A stretch of DNA of 43,282 nucleotides from DATGMS01 sp040905145 (lineage in GTDB: Bacteria > Bacteroidota > Bacteroidia > Cytophagales > Cyclobacteriaceae): the NCBI GenBank assembly GCA_040905145.1, contig JBBDSC010000085.1:1-43282 (forward strand). Direction: 5' to 3'. The translations under genes were made by a program, and so were the position numbers. Position 1 is the first letter of the stretch. Every line of letters starts with the position of its first letter. Under the pieces are notes generated by a model, which had not been told where the DNA came from, ran no database searches, and saw only the letters and a program-made list of their open reading frames with translations. Of this stretch, positions 9,801 to 17,388 are shown one piece after another.

Positions 9801-9957
9801 TGCAGGAAACAATTCCATTGGTACGGGGGCGGTAGGGGGGCTCCTTATAGGAACCATCCTTGGGGTTTTCGTGATCCCTATTTTGTACATCCTGTTTCAG
9901 TGGCTTCACGAAAAGGTGAGCAGAAAACCTAAGGCTGTACCGTCTGCCCATATTTAA
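6888..9957 (+). pseudogene. RND (AcrB/HAE1-type) multidrug efflux pump, two frame lesions
   Basis: Three frames (6888-7721, about 7709-8155 and about 8095-9957) spell one AcrB-like inner-membrane pump, starting MLKNFIDRPVLS. The proton-relay residues are present: Asp-Asp in GIVVDDAIVVVE and Lys in GLLAKNAILIVEFA. Lesion one, near 7704-7711, fuses VELDAEGY to EIIETVHATL; compared with AcrB about 23 residues of the porter domain are gone, so about 70 bases of form 3n+1 are missing. Lesion two, at 8093-8097, is a one-base loss (AA to A) between EGAKSAL and TAMEEITG. The rest, including the C-terminal membrane half, reads cleanly. The large deletion is not a typical sequencing slip, so loss of function is likely. 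Confidence 0.9.
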
Positions 9958-9977
9958 TCATTATCATTCCAATTAAA

Positions 9978-11378
9978 ATGAAAAAGCATTCCATTTATAA
10001 ATTATCAACTATTCCGGTCTTGCTGCTTTCCCTGCAATCTTGTTTTGTTGCAAAGGATTACTCGAGACCAGAGATAATAGAGGAATCAAGCTATAGAACC
10101 GATCAGATCTCCGAGGATAGTTTGAATATGGCAGAGGTTTCATGGCGGGAAATCTTTACTGATCCCAATCTTCAAGCCTATATTGAAGAAGGGCTGGTGA
10201 ACAACTTGGATATTAGGATAGCTTTGCAACAGGTAGAGGCTGCCAACGCTTATTACCATCAAGGGAAAGCTGCGTATTTCCCTACGCTCAATGGCACAGG
10301 GCAGGTAACCCATCAAAAGCTGGCCGGTAACAGCCAATTTGGATCGTTGTTCGATGGGTCCCTGACCCAATATGACCTCACCGGATCCCTTTCCTGGGAG
10401 GCCGATATTTGGGGAAAAATCAGGAGCAATAGAAAAGCCACTGAAGCTTCCTACCTACAGTCTGTCGCCGCACATCAAGCGGTGAAGACGCGGTTGATTT
10501 CCAGTATTGCCTCTGTATATTATCAATTGCTTGCTTTTGATGAGCAAAGAATTATCACTGAAGAAACCATTGCCAACAGGGAATATAGTCTTCAGACAAT
10601 AAAGGCCCTTAAAGAAGCCGGAAACGTTACGGAAGTGGGTGTAAAACAAACAGAAGCACAGCTTCATACAGCTAGGGCGCTGCTGATAGACATAGAGATG
10701 AACATCAAGTTACTTGAAAATACACTCTCCATTTTATTAGGTGGGGCCCCTCAGGAAATTGAAAGAAGCAGTATGGATCAACAGACAATCCAAACCGATT
10801 TGGGGGTTGGCTATCCTGCCCAACTGTTAAGGAACAGGCCTGACGTGATCGCGGCAGAATATGGTTTGGTGAATGCTTTTGAACTAACGAATGTGGCAAA
10901 AAGCAACTTTTATCCATCCTTGGGCATTTCCGCTTCCGGAGGGTTTCAGAGTTTGCAACTGGATCAGTTGCTGAGTGTCAATTCTTTGTTTGCAACCACT
11001 ATAGGCTCCCTTACCCAGCCTATATTTAATGGACGGCGCATTAGGACCCAATATGAAGTGGCCCAATCACAACAGGAGATAGCTTATCTTGATTTCAAAC
11101 AAGCTTTGCTAAATGCCAGCAAGGAGGTTTCCGATGCCATTTATGCATACGAAGCCGCCGGAGAGAAAATTGAAGTTAAAACCCTGGAGTTTGAAGCGTA
11201 TGACATTGCAACGGAATATTCAGAAGAATTGTTGAACAATGGCTTTGCCAATTATCTGGAGGTGCTTACTGCCAGGGAAAATGCCTTAAGATCCGAACTT
11301 GACTTGATCAATGCCCGTTATAGCCGGATGAATTCGGTAGTGGAACTTTATCGGGCCCTGGGAGGGGGATGGCAGTGA
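9978..11378 (+). CDS. TolC/OprM-like outer-membrane efflux lipoprotein
   Basis: The 466-residue product has a signal segment with a lipobox ending at Cys22 (SLQSC) and then the NodT/OprM pattern: two outer-membrane efflux repeats with long helices (NLDIRIALQQVEAANAYYHQGKAAYFPTL-type region near residues 75-105, and the matching repeat near 290-320 with LLRNRPDVIAAEYGL). It follows the pump gene by 20 bases and would form the exit duct of the tripartite pump. Unlike the adaptor and pump it has no lesion, so it could still serve another pump as a shared channel. Length is normal for the family. Confidence 0.9.
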   Translation: MKKHSIYKLSTIPVLLLSLQSCFVAKDYSRPEIIEESSYRTDQISEDSLNMAEVSWREIFTDPNLQAYIEEGLVNNLDIRIALQQVEAANAYYHQGKAAYFPTLNGTGQVTHQKLAGNSQFGSLFDGSLTQYDLTGSLSWEADIWGKIRSNRKATEASYLQSVAAHQAVKTRLISSIASVYYQLLAFDEQRIITEETIANREYSLQTIKALKEAGNVTEVGVKQTEAQLHTARALLIDIEMNIKLLENTLSILLGGAPQEIERSSMDQQTIQTDLGVGYPAQLLRNRPDVIAAEYGLVNAFELTNVAKSNFYPSLGISASGGFQSLQLDQLLSVNSLFATTIGSLTQPIFNGRRIRTQYEVAQSQQEIAYLDFKQALLNASKEVSDAIYAYEAAGEKIEVKTLEFEAYDIATEYSEELLNNGFANYLEVLTARENALRSELDLINARYSRMNSVVELYRALGGGWQ

Positions 11379-11384
11379 AATCTT

Positions 11385-11399
11385 AAACCTGTCAGGTTT
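11385..11399. terminator. Palindrome between convergent tolC-like gene and queA
   Basis: AAACCTG and CAGGTTT are perfect seven-base arms around a single T, lying in the 22-base gap between two genes whose 3' ends face each other. An A/T-rich tract follows on the plus side (11401 onward). It could act as a bidirectional terminator, but it also resembles a common dispersed palindrome, so the role is uncertain. Confidence 0.4.
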
Positions 11400-11400
11400 C

Positions 11401-12618
11401 TTAAACTTTTTTATACCACATTAAGTTACTGTCCCCATAGCTAAGGAATCGGTAACCGGAGGACAGGGCAGTTTCGTAAATTTCCCTCCAATGGCCTTTT
11501 GTAAATGCAGCGACCAGTAAAATCAAAGTGGAGGCCGGTTGATGGAAATTGGTGACCAGCCCGTTGCAAACTTTGAAATCATATCCGGGCATGATAAATA
11601 TCTCCGTATGCCCTGTTATTTCTTCCATCCCATTTTCCTCCATAAAATCCAAAATCACCTGAAAGCTCTCTTTAGCAGGGGGAAGAATGGGATGATCTTG
11701 ATAAGGATATAATTTCGGAATAAAAAAATCCGGAGAATCCCCGCTTGACAGCTTGACCCCGTACCAGTAAAGGCTCTCCAGGGATCTCATCGAAGTGGTT
11801 CCTACAGCGACTATATTGCCCGTATGGTTAATTAGGTTCACCAAATTGGATTTCTTTACCACCACCTGCTCACTGTGCATCTGATGATGGCTTACTTCCT
11901 CTTCTTTGATGGGTTGGAAGGTACCTGCGCCAACATGCAAAGTCAGGTAATCGCTTTTAATTCCTTTTTGGGATAGCGTGGTAAGGATCTCATCTGTAAA
12001 ATGAAGACCAGCCGTAGGCGCTGCCACGGCACCTTCTTTCTCGGAATAGACAGTTTGATAGCGTGGCTTATCTTCCTTGATTGCTTTACGGTTTAGGTAA
12101 GGGGGGAGAGGAACTTCCCCGCTTGCCTCGACAATGGATACAAAAGGAATGTTTTGCTGGTTCCAGGATAATTTGATGATTCTTTGTTCCCTGTCTTCCA
12201 AAACAGCTTCGATCAGAACCCTTTGGTCTTTGATCATTACCTCTCCCTGTAGCACTTCTTTGTCTTTCCACCTTTTTAGATTGCCGATCATGGCTTCCCA
12301 ACGCACGGCATCGGTAGTGACCATCACTTCATTGATAACATCAGAAGGCCAATGGGGCTTTAAAAGAAAAATTTCGATTTTGGATCCTGTATTTTTTTGA
12401 AAAACCAATCTGGCAGGAATAACTTTGGTATTATTGAAGATCATCAGGGTATTTTCAGGCATTAAAGCAGGGAGCTCGAGAAATTGATGATGACTGATTA
12501 CCCCTTCTTCAAAATGGATTAATTTTGAAGCTTCTCTTTTTTCCAATGGGAATTTGGCGATTTTCTCATCGGGTAGTGGGTATTGGTAATCAGATAGTCT
12601 TATGGGCTGGATCGACAT
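11401..12618 (-). CDS. queA: S-adenosylmethionine:tRNA ribosyltransferase-isomerase
   Basis: QueA moves and isomerises the ribosyl part of S-adenosylmethionine onto 7-aminomethyl-7-deazaguanine at the tRNA wobble base, giving epoxyqueuosine. The 405-residue protein opens with the family signature YPLPDEKIAKFPLEKRE, then MIFNNTKVIPARL, and later AAPTAGLHFTDE, LHVGAGTFQP, AVGTTSMRSLE and TNFHQPASTLILLVAAF, all core QueA motifs. It is somewhat longer than the 356-residue E. coli enzyme, with extra sequence in the middle. It is transcribed away from menC from a shared 110-base region. The queuosine precursor transporter gene yhhQ is about 9 kb away. Confidence 0.96.
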   Translation of the reverse strand: MSIQPIRLSDYQYPLPDEKIAKFPLEKREASKLIHFEEGVISHHQFLELPALMPENTLMIFNNTKVIPARLVFQKNTGSKIEIFLLKPHWPSDVINEVMVTTDAVRWEAMIGNLKRWKDKEVLQGEVMIKDQRVLIEAVLEDREQRIIKLSWNQQNIPFVSIVEASGEVPLPPYLNRKAIKEDKPRYQTVYSEKEGAVAAPTAGLHFTDEILTTLSQKGIKSDYLTLHVGAGTFQPIKEEEVSHHQMHSEQVVVKKSNLVNLINHTGNIVAVGTTSMRSLESLYWYGVKLSSGDSPDFFIPKLYPYQDHPILPPAKESFQVILDFMEENGMEEITGHTEIFIMPGYDFKVCNGLVTNFHQPASTLILLVAAFTKGHWREIYETALSSGYRFLSYGDSNLMWYKKV

Positions 12619-12666
12619 GGATTATTTTACTTGTTAAAATCAATAAAGTTTTTTATTTATTTATTT

Positions 12667-12674
12667 TAGCTTTG
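12667..12674 (+). promoter_or_regulatory. Candidate -7 box for menC
   Basis: TAGCTTTG matches the Bacteroidota -7 consensus TAnnTTTG and lies 55 bases before the menC ATG. No convincing -33 TTTG was found at the usual distance, so this is a candidate only. Confidence 0.4.
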
Positions 12675-12687
12675 TCCGAAAGGCCTG

Positions 12688-12695
12688 CAAATATA
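12688..12695 (-). promoter_or_regulatory. Candidate -7 box for queA
   Basis: Read on the minus strand this is TATATTTG, a match to TAnnTTTG, about 70 bases before the queA start at 12618. It lies just downstream of the menC box on the plus strand, so the two divergent promoters would face each other in about 30 bases. Confidence 0.4.
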
Positions 12696-12728
12696 TGTGT
12701 TTATCAAAAGGGATTAAAATTATTGTTA

Positions 12729-13862
12729 ATGTCAGATTCATTTGAGATAAAAGTTGATGCTATAAAATACCCCCTGGATTTTAAGTTTGATGCCGGCACT
12801 TCCCGGGGCGTGCTAAAAAGAAAGGATTCCTATTTGATAAGGGTTCGTTCCCATGCTTTTCCAGGCTTATGCGGCTACGGAGAGGCAGGGCCCTTGCCCC
12901 ACTTAAGTGTGGATGATATCCCTAGTTTGGAAGAGGTGCTGAAGCAGTTTTGTAAGGAAATAACCAAGGTTTCGATTCCCAGCAAGGAGGGTGAAATTTT
13001 AGACCTTTTAAAAGGATTCATCCCGGATGAATTTCCCAGTATCCGTTTTGCCATGGAGGTGGCTATACTTGATTTGATCAACGGAGGGCAAAGAAGGATT
13101 CTTAAAAATTCTTTCTATGATCAACATACTCCAATGTCCATCAACGGATTGATCTGGATGGGTGATCGGGAATTTATGCTTCAACAGATTGAAAAAAAGT
13201 TGGATGAAGGGTATAATTGCATTAAAATGAAGATAGGGAGCATTGATTTTGAGCAGGAATGTGAACTTTTAGCCTTTATCCGTCATCGTTTTTCTGCAGA
13301 TCAGATTATTTTGAGGGTAGATGCCAATGGGGCTTTTTCAGAAGAGGAAGCCTTATCAAAACTGCAACGGCTTTCTGAATTTGAGCTGCATAGCATAGAG
13401 CAGCCGATTCGGTCAGGTCAATGGCAAACCATGGGGACTTTGTGTCAAGAAAGCCCCATACCTATTGCGCTGGATGAGGAGTTGATTGGCGTTCATAGCC
13501 TCGAAGACAAAGCTGATTTATTAAACAAAATCCGGCCCCAATACCTCATTTTAAAACCTACTTTGGTCGGAGGGATCTTATCCACCAGAGAATGGATCTC
13601 CTTGGCAGGACAAAGGGGGATTGGCTGGTGGATGACATCAGCCCTGGAAAGCAATATTGGTTTAAATGCCATTGCACAGCTTACCGCCTCTTATGATCCC
13701 CAACTTCCCCAAGGCTTGGGAACAGGCCAGCTTTATCATAATAATATCGATTCGCCTTTAAAAGTCCATAAAGGGAAGATTTATTATGATAAGGACATTA
13801 ATTGGGGGAATGTGGAGGGATTGTTTGGCGAGGATAGCCAAGGTATAGGAGGTAAAACATAA
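12729..13862 (+). CDS. menC: o-succinylbenzoate synthase (enolase superfamily)
   Basis: MenC dehydrates SHCHC to o-succinylbenzoate in menaquinone synthesis. With ATG 12729 the product is 377 residues, normal for the family; the open frame extends upstream to 12525, but that stretch overlaps queA on the other strand and has no family similarity. The enolase-superfamily active site is complete: Lys166-x-Lys168 (IKMKIG), metal ligands Asp198 (RVDANG), Glu224 (EQP) and Asp249 (LDEE), and Lys276 (LKPTLVGG). The end segment TSALESNIGLNAIAQLT is the hallmark I recognise from Bacteroidota MenC. A dipeptide epimerase is the main alternative. No other men gene is in the window. Confidence 0.82.
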   Translation: MSDSFEIKVDAIKYPLDFKFDAGTSRGVLKRKDSYLIRVRSHAFPGLCGYGEAGPLPHLSVDDIPSLEEVLKQFCKEITKVSIPSKEGEILDLLKGFIPDEFPSIRFAMEVAILDLINGGQRRILKNSFYDQHTPMSINGLIWMGDREFMLQQIEKKLDEGYNCIKMKIGSIDFEQECELLAFIRHRFSADQIILRVDANGAFSEEEALSKLQRLSEFELHSIEQPIRSGQWQTMGTLCQESPIPIALDEELIGVHSLEDKADLLNKIRPQYLILKPTLVGGILSTREWISLAGQRGIGWWMTSALESNIGLNAIAQLTASYDPQLPQGLGTGQLYHNNIDSPLKVHKGKIYYDKDINWGNVEGLFGEDSQGIGGKT

Positions 13863-13934
13863 GATAATGATTGTCCATGCCAGCTGTGGATAATACAAAT
13901 ATTTGTCTTTTGTCTAAAGTCCCATATCCCCCTA

Positions 13935-15284
13935 CTAAATCACCCCCATGGCCAGCATGGCATTGGATACCCTGATAAAACCTGCGATATTGGCTCCTTT
14001 CACATAATTACCGGGAGATCCGAATTCTTCTGATTTTTCATAGCAGAGATCATGGATGTCCGTCATGATCTTGGATAGTTTTTCCTGGGTGAAATCAAAG
14101 GTCCATGAATCCCTGGAAGCATTCTGCATCATTTCCAGGGTAGAGGTAGCAACACCCCCTGCATTGGCTGCTTTTCCGGGGCCGTAAGCTATTTTTGAAT
14201 TTAGAAATACCTGAACACCTTCCGGAGTGGTGGGCATATTGGCGCCTTCGCCTATGGCTATACAACCGTTTTTGATTAAAAGTGCGGCATCTTTGCCGTT
14301 TAGTTCATTTTGAGTGGCAGAGGGAAAAGCAATCTCGCAAGGTACTTCCCAGATGTTTCCTTTTTCAAAATACCGCGCATCCTCATGGTATTCCAGATAA
14401 TCTTTGATACGTCGGCGTTCCACTTCCTTTAACTGCTTAACAATGGCAAGATCAATGCCTTTTTTATCGTACACATATCCACCGGAATCCGAGCATGCGA
14501 CTACTTTGCCGCCTAATTCATGTACTTTTTCCATGGTGTAAATGGCCACATTTCCTGCACCGGAAACCACACAGGTTTTACCTTCTATGGTGTCTTTCCT
14601 TACTTTAAGCATCTCCTTTACAAAAAATACACTTCCATATCCGGTGGCTTCTTTCCTGAGCAGAGAGCCACCCCAATCCAAACCTTTTCCAGTGATGACC
14701 CCTGCTTCATAGCGGTTGGTAATCCTTTTGTATTGCCCAAACATGTAACCGATTTCACGGCCACCAACTCCAATGTCACCAGCTGGTATATCCGTATGCT
14801 CTCCGATATGACGGTATAGTTCTGTCATAAAACTTTGACAAAATCTCATAATTTCACTATCGGATTTTCCTTTAGGGTCAAAATCAGAACCACCTTTGCC
14901 ACCTCCAATAGGAAGACCGGTCAAGGCGTTTTTGAATATTTGCTCAAAGCCAAGGAATTTAACGATTCCAAGATATACGGAAGGATGAAACCTAAGGCCA
15001 CCTTTATAAGGACCCAAAGCACTGTTGAATTCTACTCGGAACCCACGGTTGATATGAACCTCGTTTTGATCATCTGTCCAAGGAATGCGGAAAATAATTT
15101 GCCTTTCAGGTTCACATATCCGCTGGATTATCTTTCGATCGGCAAACTCCGGATATTTTACCAGAACAGGCCCCAATGATTCAAGCACTTCCCTCACTGC
15201 TTGGTGGAATTCCACTTCTCCAGGATTTCGCTTGATGATTTCCTGAAAAATAGGGGCTATTTTTTCGTCAATGTGATTGCTCAT
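13935..15284 (-). CDS. gdhA: NADP-type glutamate dehydrogenase
   Basis: The enzyme makes glutamate from 2-oxoglutarate and ammonium. With the start at MSNHIDEK (15284) the product is 449 residues, against 447 in E. coli; the longer frame from 15341 adds a hydrophobic leader with no family match. Motifs are complete: GPYKGGLRFHPSV and GGGKGGSDFDPKG with the substrate and catalytic lysines, PAGDIGVGGREIGYMFGQY, and the dinucleotide-binding VSGAGNVAIYTMEK. The six-subunit bacterial type and the overall pattern point to NADP(H). It converges on menC, and its likely promoter lies beside the remnant of a FAD monooxygenase gene. Confidence 0.96.
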   Translation of the reverse strand: MSNHIDEKIAPIFQEIIKRNPGEVEFHQAVREVLESLGPVLVKYPEFADRKIIQRICEPERQIIFRIPWTDDQNEVHINRGFRVEFNSALGPYKGGLRFHPSVYLGIVKFLGFEQIFKNALTGLPIGGGKGGSDFDPKGKSDSEIMRFCQSFMTELYRHIGEHTDIPAGDIGVGGREIGYMFGQYKRITNRYEAGVITGKGLDWGGSLLRKEATGYGSVFFVKEMLKVRKDTIEGKTCVVSGAGNVAIYTMEKVHELGGKVVACSDSGGYVYDKKGIDLAIVKQLKEVERRRIKDYLEYHEDARYFEKGNIWEVPCEIAFPSATQNELNGKDAALLIKNGCIAIGEGANMPTTPEGVQVFLNSKIAYGPGKAANAGGVATSTLEMMQNASRDSWTFDFTQEKLSKIMTDIHDLCYEKSEEFGSPGNYVKGANIAGFIRVSNAMLAMGVI

Positions 15285-15334
15285 AGGTTTAAGATAAAAT
15301 TTGGTAAGCAAGAAGCATATTTTTTTTGAAATTG

Positions 15335-15342
15335 CAAACATA
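15335..15342 (-). promoter_or_regulatory. Candidate -7 box for gdhA
   Basis: On the minus strand the bases read TATGTTTG, matching TAnnTTTG, 51 bases before the gdhA ATG at 15284. It lies at the very end of the decayed monooxygenase gene. No -33 element was recognised. Confidence 0.4.
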
Positions 15343-15344
15343 AT

Positions 15345-15669
15345 CCTCGGGATAAGGATTATGCTGCTTCATCGTAAAGAAAAATCGACTGGTTTTGAAT
15401 TGCTTCATGGTCTCACTGTTCCTAGGGGCATTGATACAGGCAAACCAATAAAGCTGATGGTTTGCGAGTGGTGCAATGCCAAACCGTCCATTGGTTCCCC
15501 AAGTTTCAAAGGAGTCGTTCAAATTAAAATCCGTATTGTCCACGATTGCTCGCCAGCAGGTATAACCAGCATATCCCGGCTCAGTATTGGGAAGCAGATT
15601 TGTATGCACTGCCGTCCTCAAAGCTTATTTTTACCACCTTTTCATCCCGGATTATTTCTTAAAACCTTT
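15345..15669 (-). pseudogene. FAD-dependent monooxygenase fragment (decayed)
   Basis: Only the middle of a salicylate-hydroxylase/zeaxanthin-epoxidase-type flavoprotein remains. One frame gives EIIRDEKVVKISFEDGSAYKS (from about 15658). The next frame, shifted, gives HTNLLPNTEPGYAGYTCWRA and then GRFGIAPLANHQLYWFACINAP. In intact homologues the second DG-box (GADGIHSAVR-like) stands between these two parts, and here it is missing. A further frame slip is likely near 15659-15661, and similarity fades after the segment MKQFKTS. The N-terminal GxGxxG FAD domain and the C-terminal GDAAH motif are absent. It is clearly a gene ruin, not a small gene. Confidence 0.75.
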
Positions 15670-15759
15670 ATACTACTATATATCATATGATTCTATTGAT
15701 ATTTATAACATTCCCTACTTATCTTTTTTAATGTTCGATTGCAAGATCGAGAGAACTTG

Positions 15760-15793
15760 ATACCAATACCAAATACCAAATACTAAATACTAA
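15760..15793 (+). repeat. Heptamer array, consensus ATACYAA
   Basis: Four exact-length units run in phase from 766 to 793 of this kilobase: ATACCAA at 15766-15772 and 15773-15779, ATACTAA at 15780-15786 and 15787-15793. A fifth, one base short, stands before them. The array lies between the decayed monooxygenase and the 3' end of the PAP2 gene. Confidence 0.7.
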
Positions 15794-15832
15794 TGTAGAT
15801 CTTCCCGAAGATGGTGGGGATTTAATAAATAA

Positions 15833-16420
15833 CTATTCCTTTTCTTTCACCCTCAATTCGCGCACATAATTCCTTTTGGCCTTCTTGAGGGCAAACCATG
15901 CCAGCCAACCGGCCAGAATTCCTACAAAAGCACCAATGAGAATATCCATGGGATAATGAACACCCACATATACCCTTGTATAAGCTACAAGGGCAGCCCA
16001 TACGTATAACCAAGCAAATCCCCTTATTCTATGATGAAAGATCAGGGTTAAGTAAGTGGCCAGAGCAAATGAATTGGCGGCATGGGATGAGGCAAATCCA
16101 TACATGCCTCCACATCCTCCGTAATTGAACATCAATTCTTCCCAACGAGAATCGTGGCATGGCCTTAACCTTTCAAAAAAAGGTTTCATAAAACCAGAAG
16201 TGGATTGATCCGCAATAAGTATTGCCAAGCCTACACCTGCCAAAACCCAGATACTTCCTTTTTTGAAATGTCTGATGATAAGGAAAAGGAAGAAAGCATA
16301 TAAAGGCAACCAAATCAGCTTGCCCGTCATTAACTCCATGAATGGATCAAGCCAATCCAGGTGCTGTCCATTGAGATATAAAAACAACTCCTCATCCCAT
16401 TTTTTTATCTTTTCTATCAC
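15833..16420 (-). CDS. PAP2-family membrane phosphatase
   Basis: A 195-residue membrane protein carrying the three PAP2 signature blocks: KPFFERLRP (K-x6-RP), a SSHA block where PSGH is usual, and TRVYVGVHYPMD (R-x5-H-x3-D). Members remove phosphate from lipid phosphates such as undecaprenyl pyrophosphate or phosphatidate. Several hydrophobic helices surround the motifs, as expected. The change of PSGH to SSHA keeps the catalytic His. The start at 16420 is three bases after the hemF stop, so the two are co-transcribed. The substrate cannot be told from sequence. Confidence 0.9.
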   Translation of the reverse strand: MIEKIKKWDEELFLYLNGQHLDWLDPFMELMTGKLIWLPLYAFFLFLIIRHFKKGSIWVLAGVGLAILIADQSTSGFMKPFFERLRPCHDSRWEELMFNYGGCGGMYGFASSHAANSFALATYLTLIFHHRIRGFAWLYVWAALVAYTRVYVGVHYPMDILIGAFVGILAGWLAWFALKKAKRNYVRELRVKEKE

Positions 16421-16423
16421 GGT

Positions 16424-17332
16424 TTACAGGTTTATCCAATCTATATCTTTTTTTAAGTAGCTTAAGGTAAATGCTTCTTTAGAGCCAGGCGAGGGGGTTT
16501 GGTTGTATTCCCATGCTGCCACAGGGGGCAAGCTCATCAGGATACTTTCCGTCCTTCCATCGGTATCCAACCCGAATTTGGTCCCAGCATCCCACACCAG
16601 GTTGAACTCTACATAACGTCCCCTTCTTAATGCCTGCCACTGCTTTTCTGTTTCCCCAAATGGCAATTTGGAGTTTTTGACCATGAAGTGCCGGTATATT
16701 CTGGGAAAGAGATACCCGATGGATTTAACGAAATCAAATAGTTTTTCAAATGGCATCTCCTCTGTAGCGACAAGTCGGTCGAAAAAAATCCCACCTATGC
16801 CCCTCGTTTCATTTCTATGTGGGACAAAAAAATAATCGTCCGCCCACTGCTTGAATTTGGGATAATAGGAGGGATGGTATTGATCACAGGTAGCCTTTAT
16901 CGTCCGATGAAAGTAGGCCGCATCTTCAAGGTCCAGGTAGTGGGGCGTAAGGTCAATTCCCCCTCCAAACCAATAGACTCCATTGCTCATCTCAAAGTAG
17001 CGGATGTTCATATGGATAATGGGTACCATCGGGCTGGCAGGATGAATGACGATGGAGACTCCTGTGGCAAAGAAATCTGCTTTTTCCAACTTTAGCTTGG
17101 AAAGAATTTTATCTGGAGTAGGTCCATGTACAGCAGAGAAGCCCACCCCGCCCTTGGCTATTATATGGCCGTCTTTGATAATCCTGGTTCTTCCCCCGCC
17201 GCCTTCCGGGCGGTCCCATTTGTCTTCACGAAACAAGGCTTTTCCATCTCCTGCTTCCAGTTCTTTACAGATATGATCCTGTATATTTTTAAATTCTTCA
17301 ACTATTTCTTCCTTACTTGTTCTTTGCATCAC
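16424..17332 (-). CDS. hemF: Oxygen-dependent coproporphyrinogen III oxidase
   Basis: HemF decarboxylates two propionates of coproporphyrinogen III with O2 to give protoporphyrinogen IX for haem. The 302-residue length matches the 299-residue E. coli enzyme. Conserved blocks are all visible: GGGRTRIIKDG and KGGVGFSAVHG near the N-terminus, HPASPMVPIIHMNIRYFE, the signature YWFGGGIDLTPHYL, and near the end FNLVWDAGTKFGLDTDGRTESILMSLPP. Its presence indicates aerobic haem synthesis. It is followed after three bases by the PAP2 gene and preceded, after 56 bases, by tamL on the same strand. Confidence 0.97.
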   Translation of the reverse strand: MMQRTSKEEIVEEFKNIQDHICKELEAGDGKALFREDKWDRPEGGGGRTRIIKDGHIIAKGGVGFSAVHGPTPDKILSKLKLEKADFFATGVSIVIHPASPMVPIIHMNIRYFEMSNGVYWFGGGIDLTPHYLDLEDAAYFHRTIKATCDQYHPSYYPKFKQWADDYFFVPHRNETRGIGGIFFDRLVATEEMPFEKLFDFVKSIGYLFPRIYRHFMVKNSKLPFGETEKQWQALRRGRYVEFNLVWDAGTKFGLDTDGRTESILMSLPPVAAWEYNQTPSPGSKEAFTLSYLKKDIDWINL

Positions 17333-17388
17333 AATGACTTCTCTTTTGGATTAGCATTCCTGTCTTTTGTTATTTTGTCCTTTCCTTT

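Noticed and set aside
12525..12728. N-terminal extension of menC by 68 codons
   Set aside because: It overlaps queA on the other strand and the divergent promoter region; similarity to the family begins just after ATG 12729.
13895..13906. ACAAATATTTGT palindrome between menC and gdhA as a terminator
   Set aside because: It is a perfect palindrome but AT-only at its centre with no loop and a weak T-tract; a stable RNA hairpin is unlikely.
15301..15690. 129-codon plus-strand frame
   Set aside because: It is the antisense of the decayed FAD monooxygenase, whose sense-strand similarity is clear.
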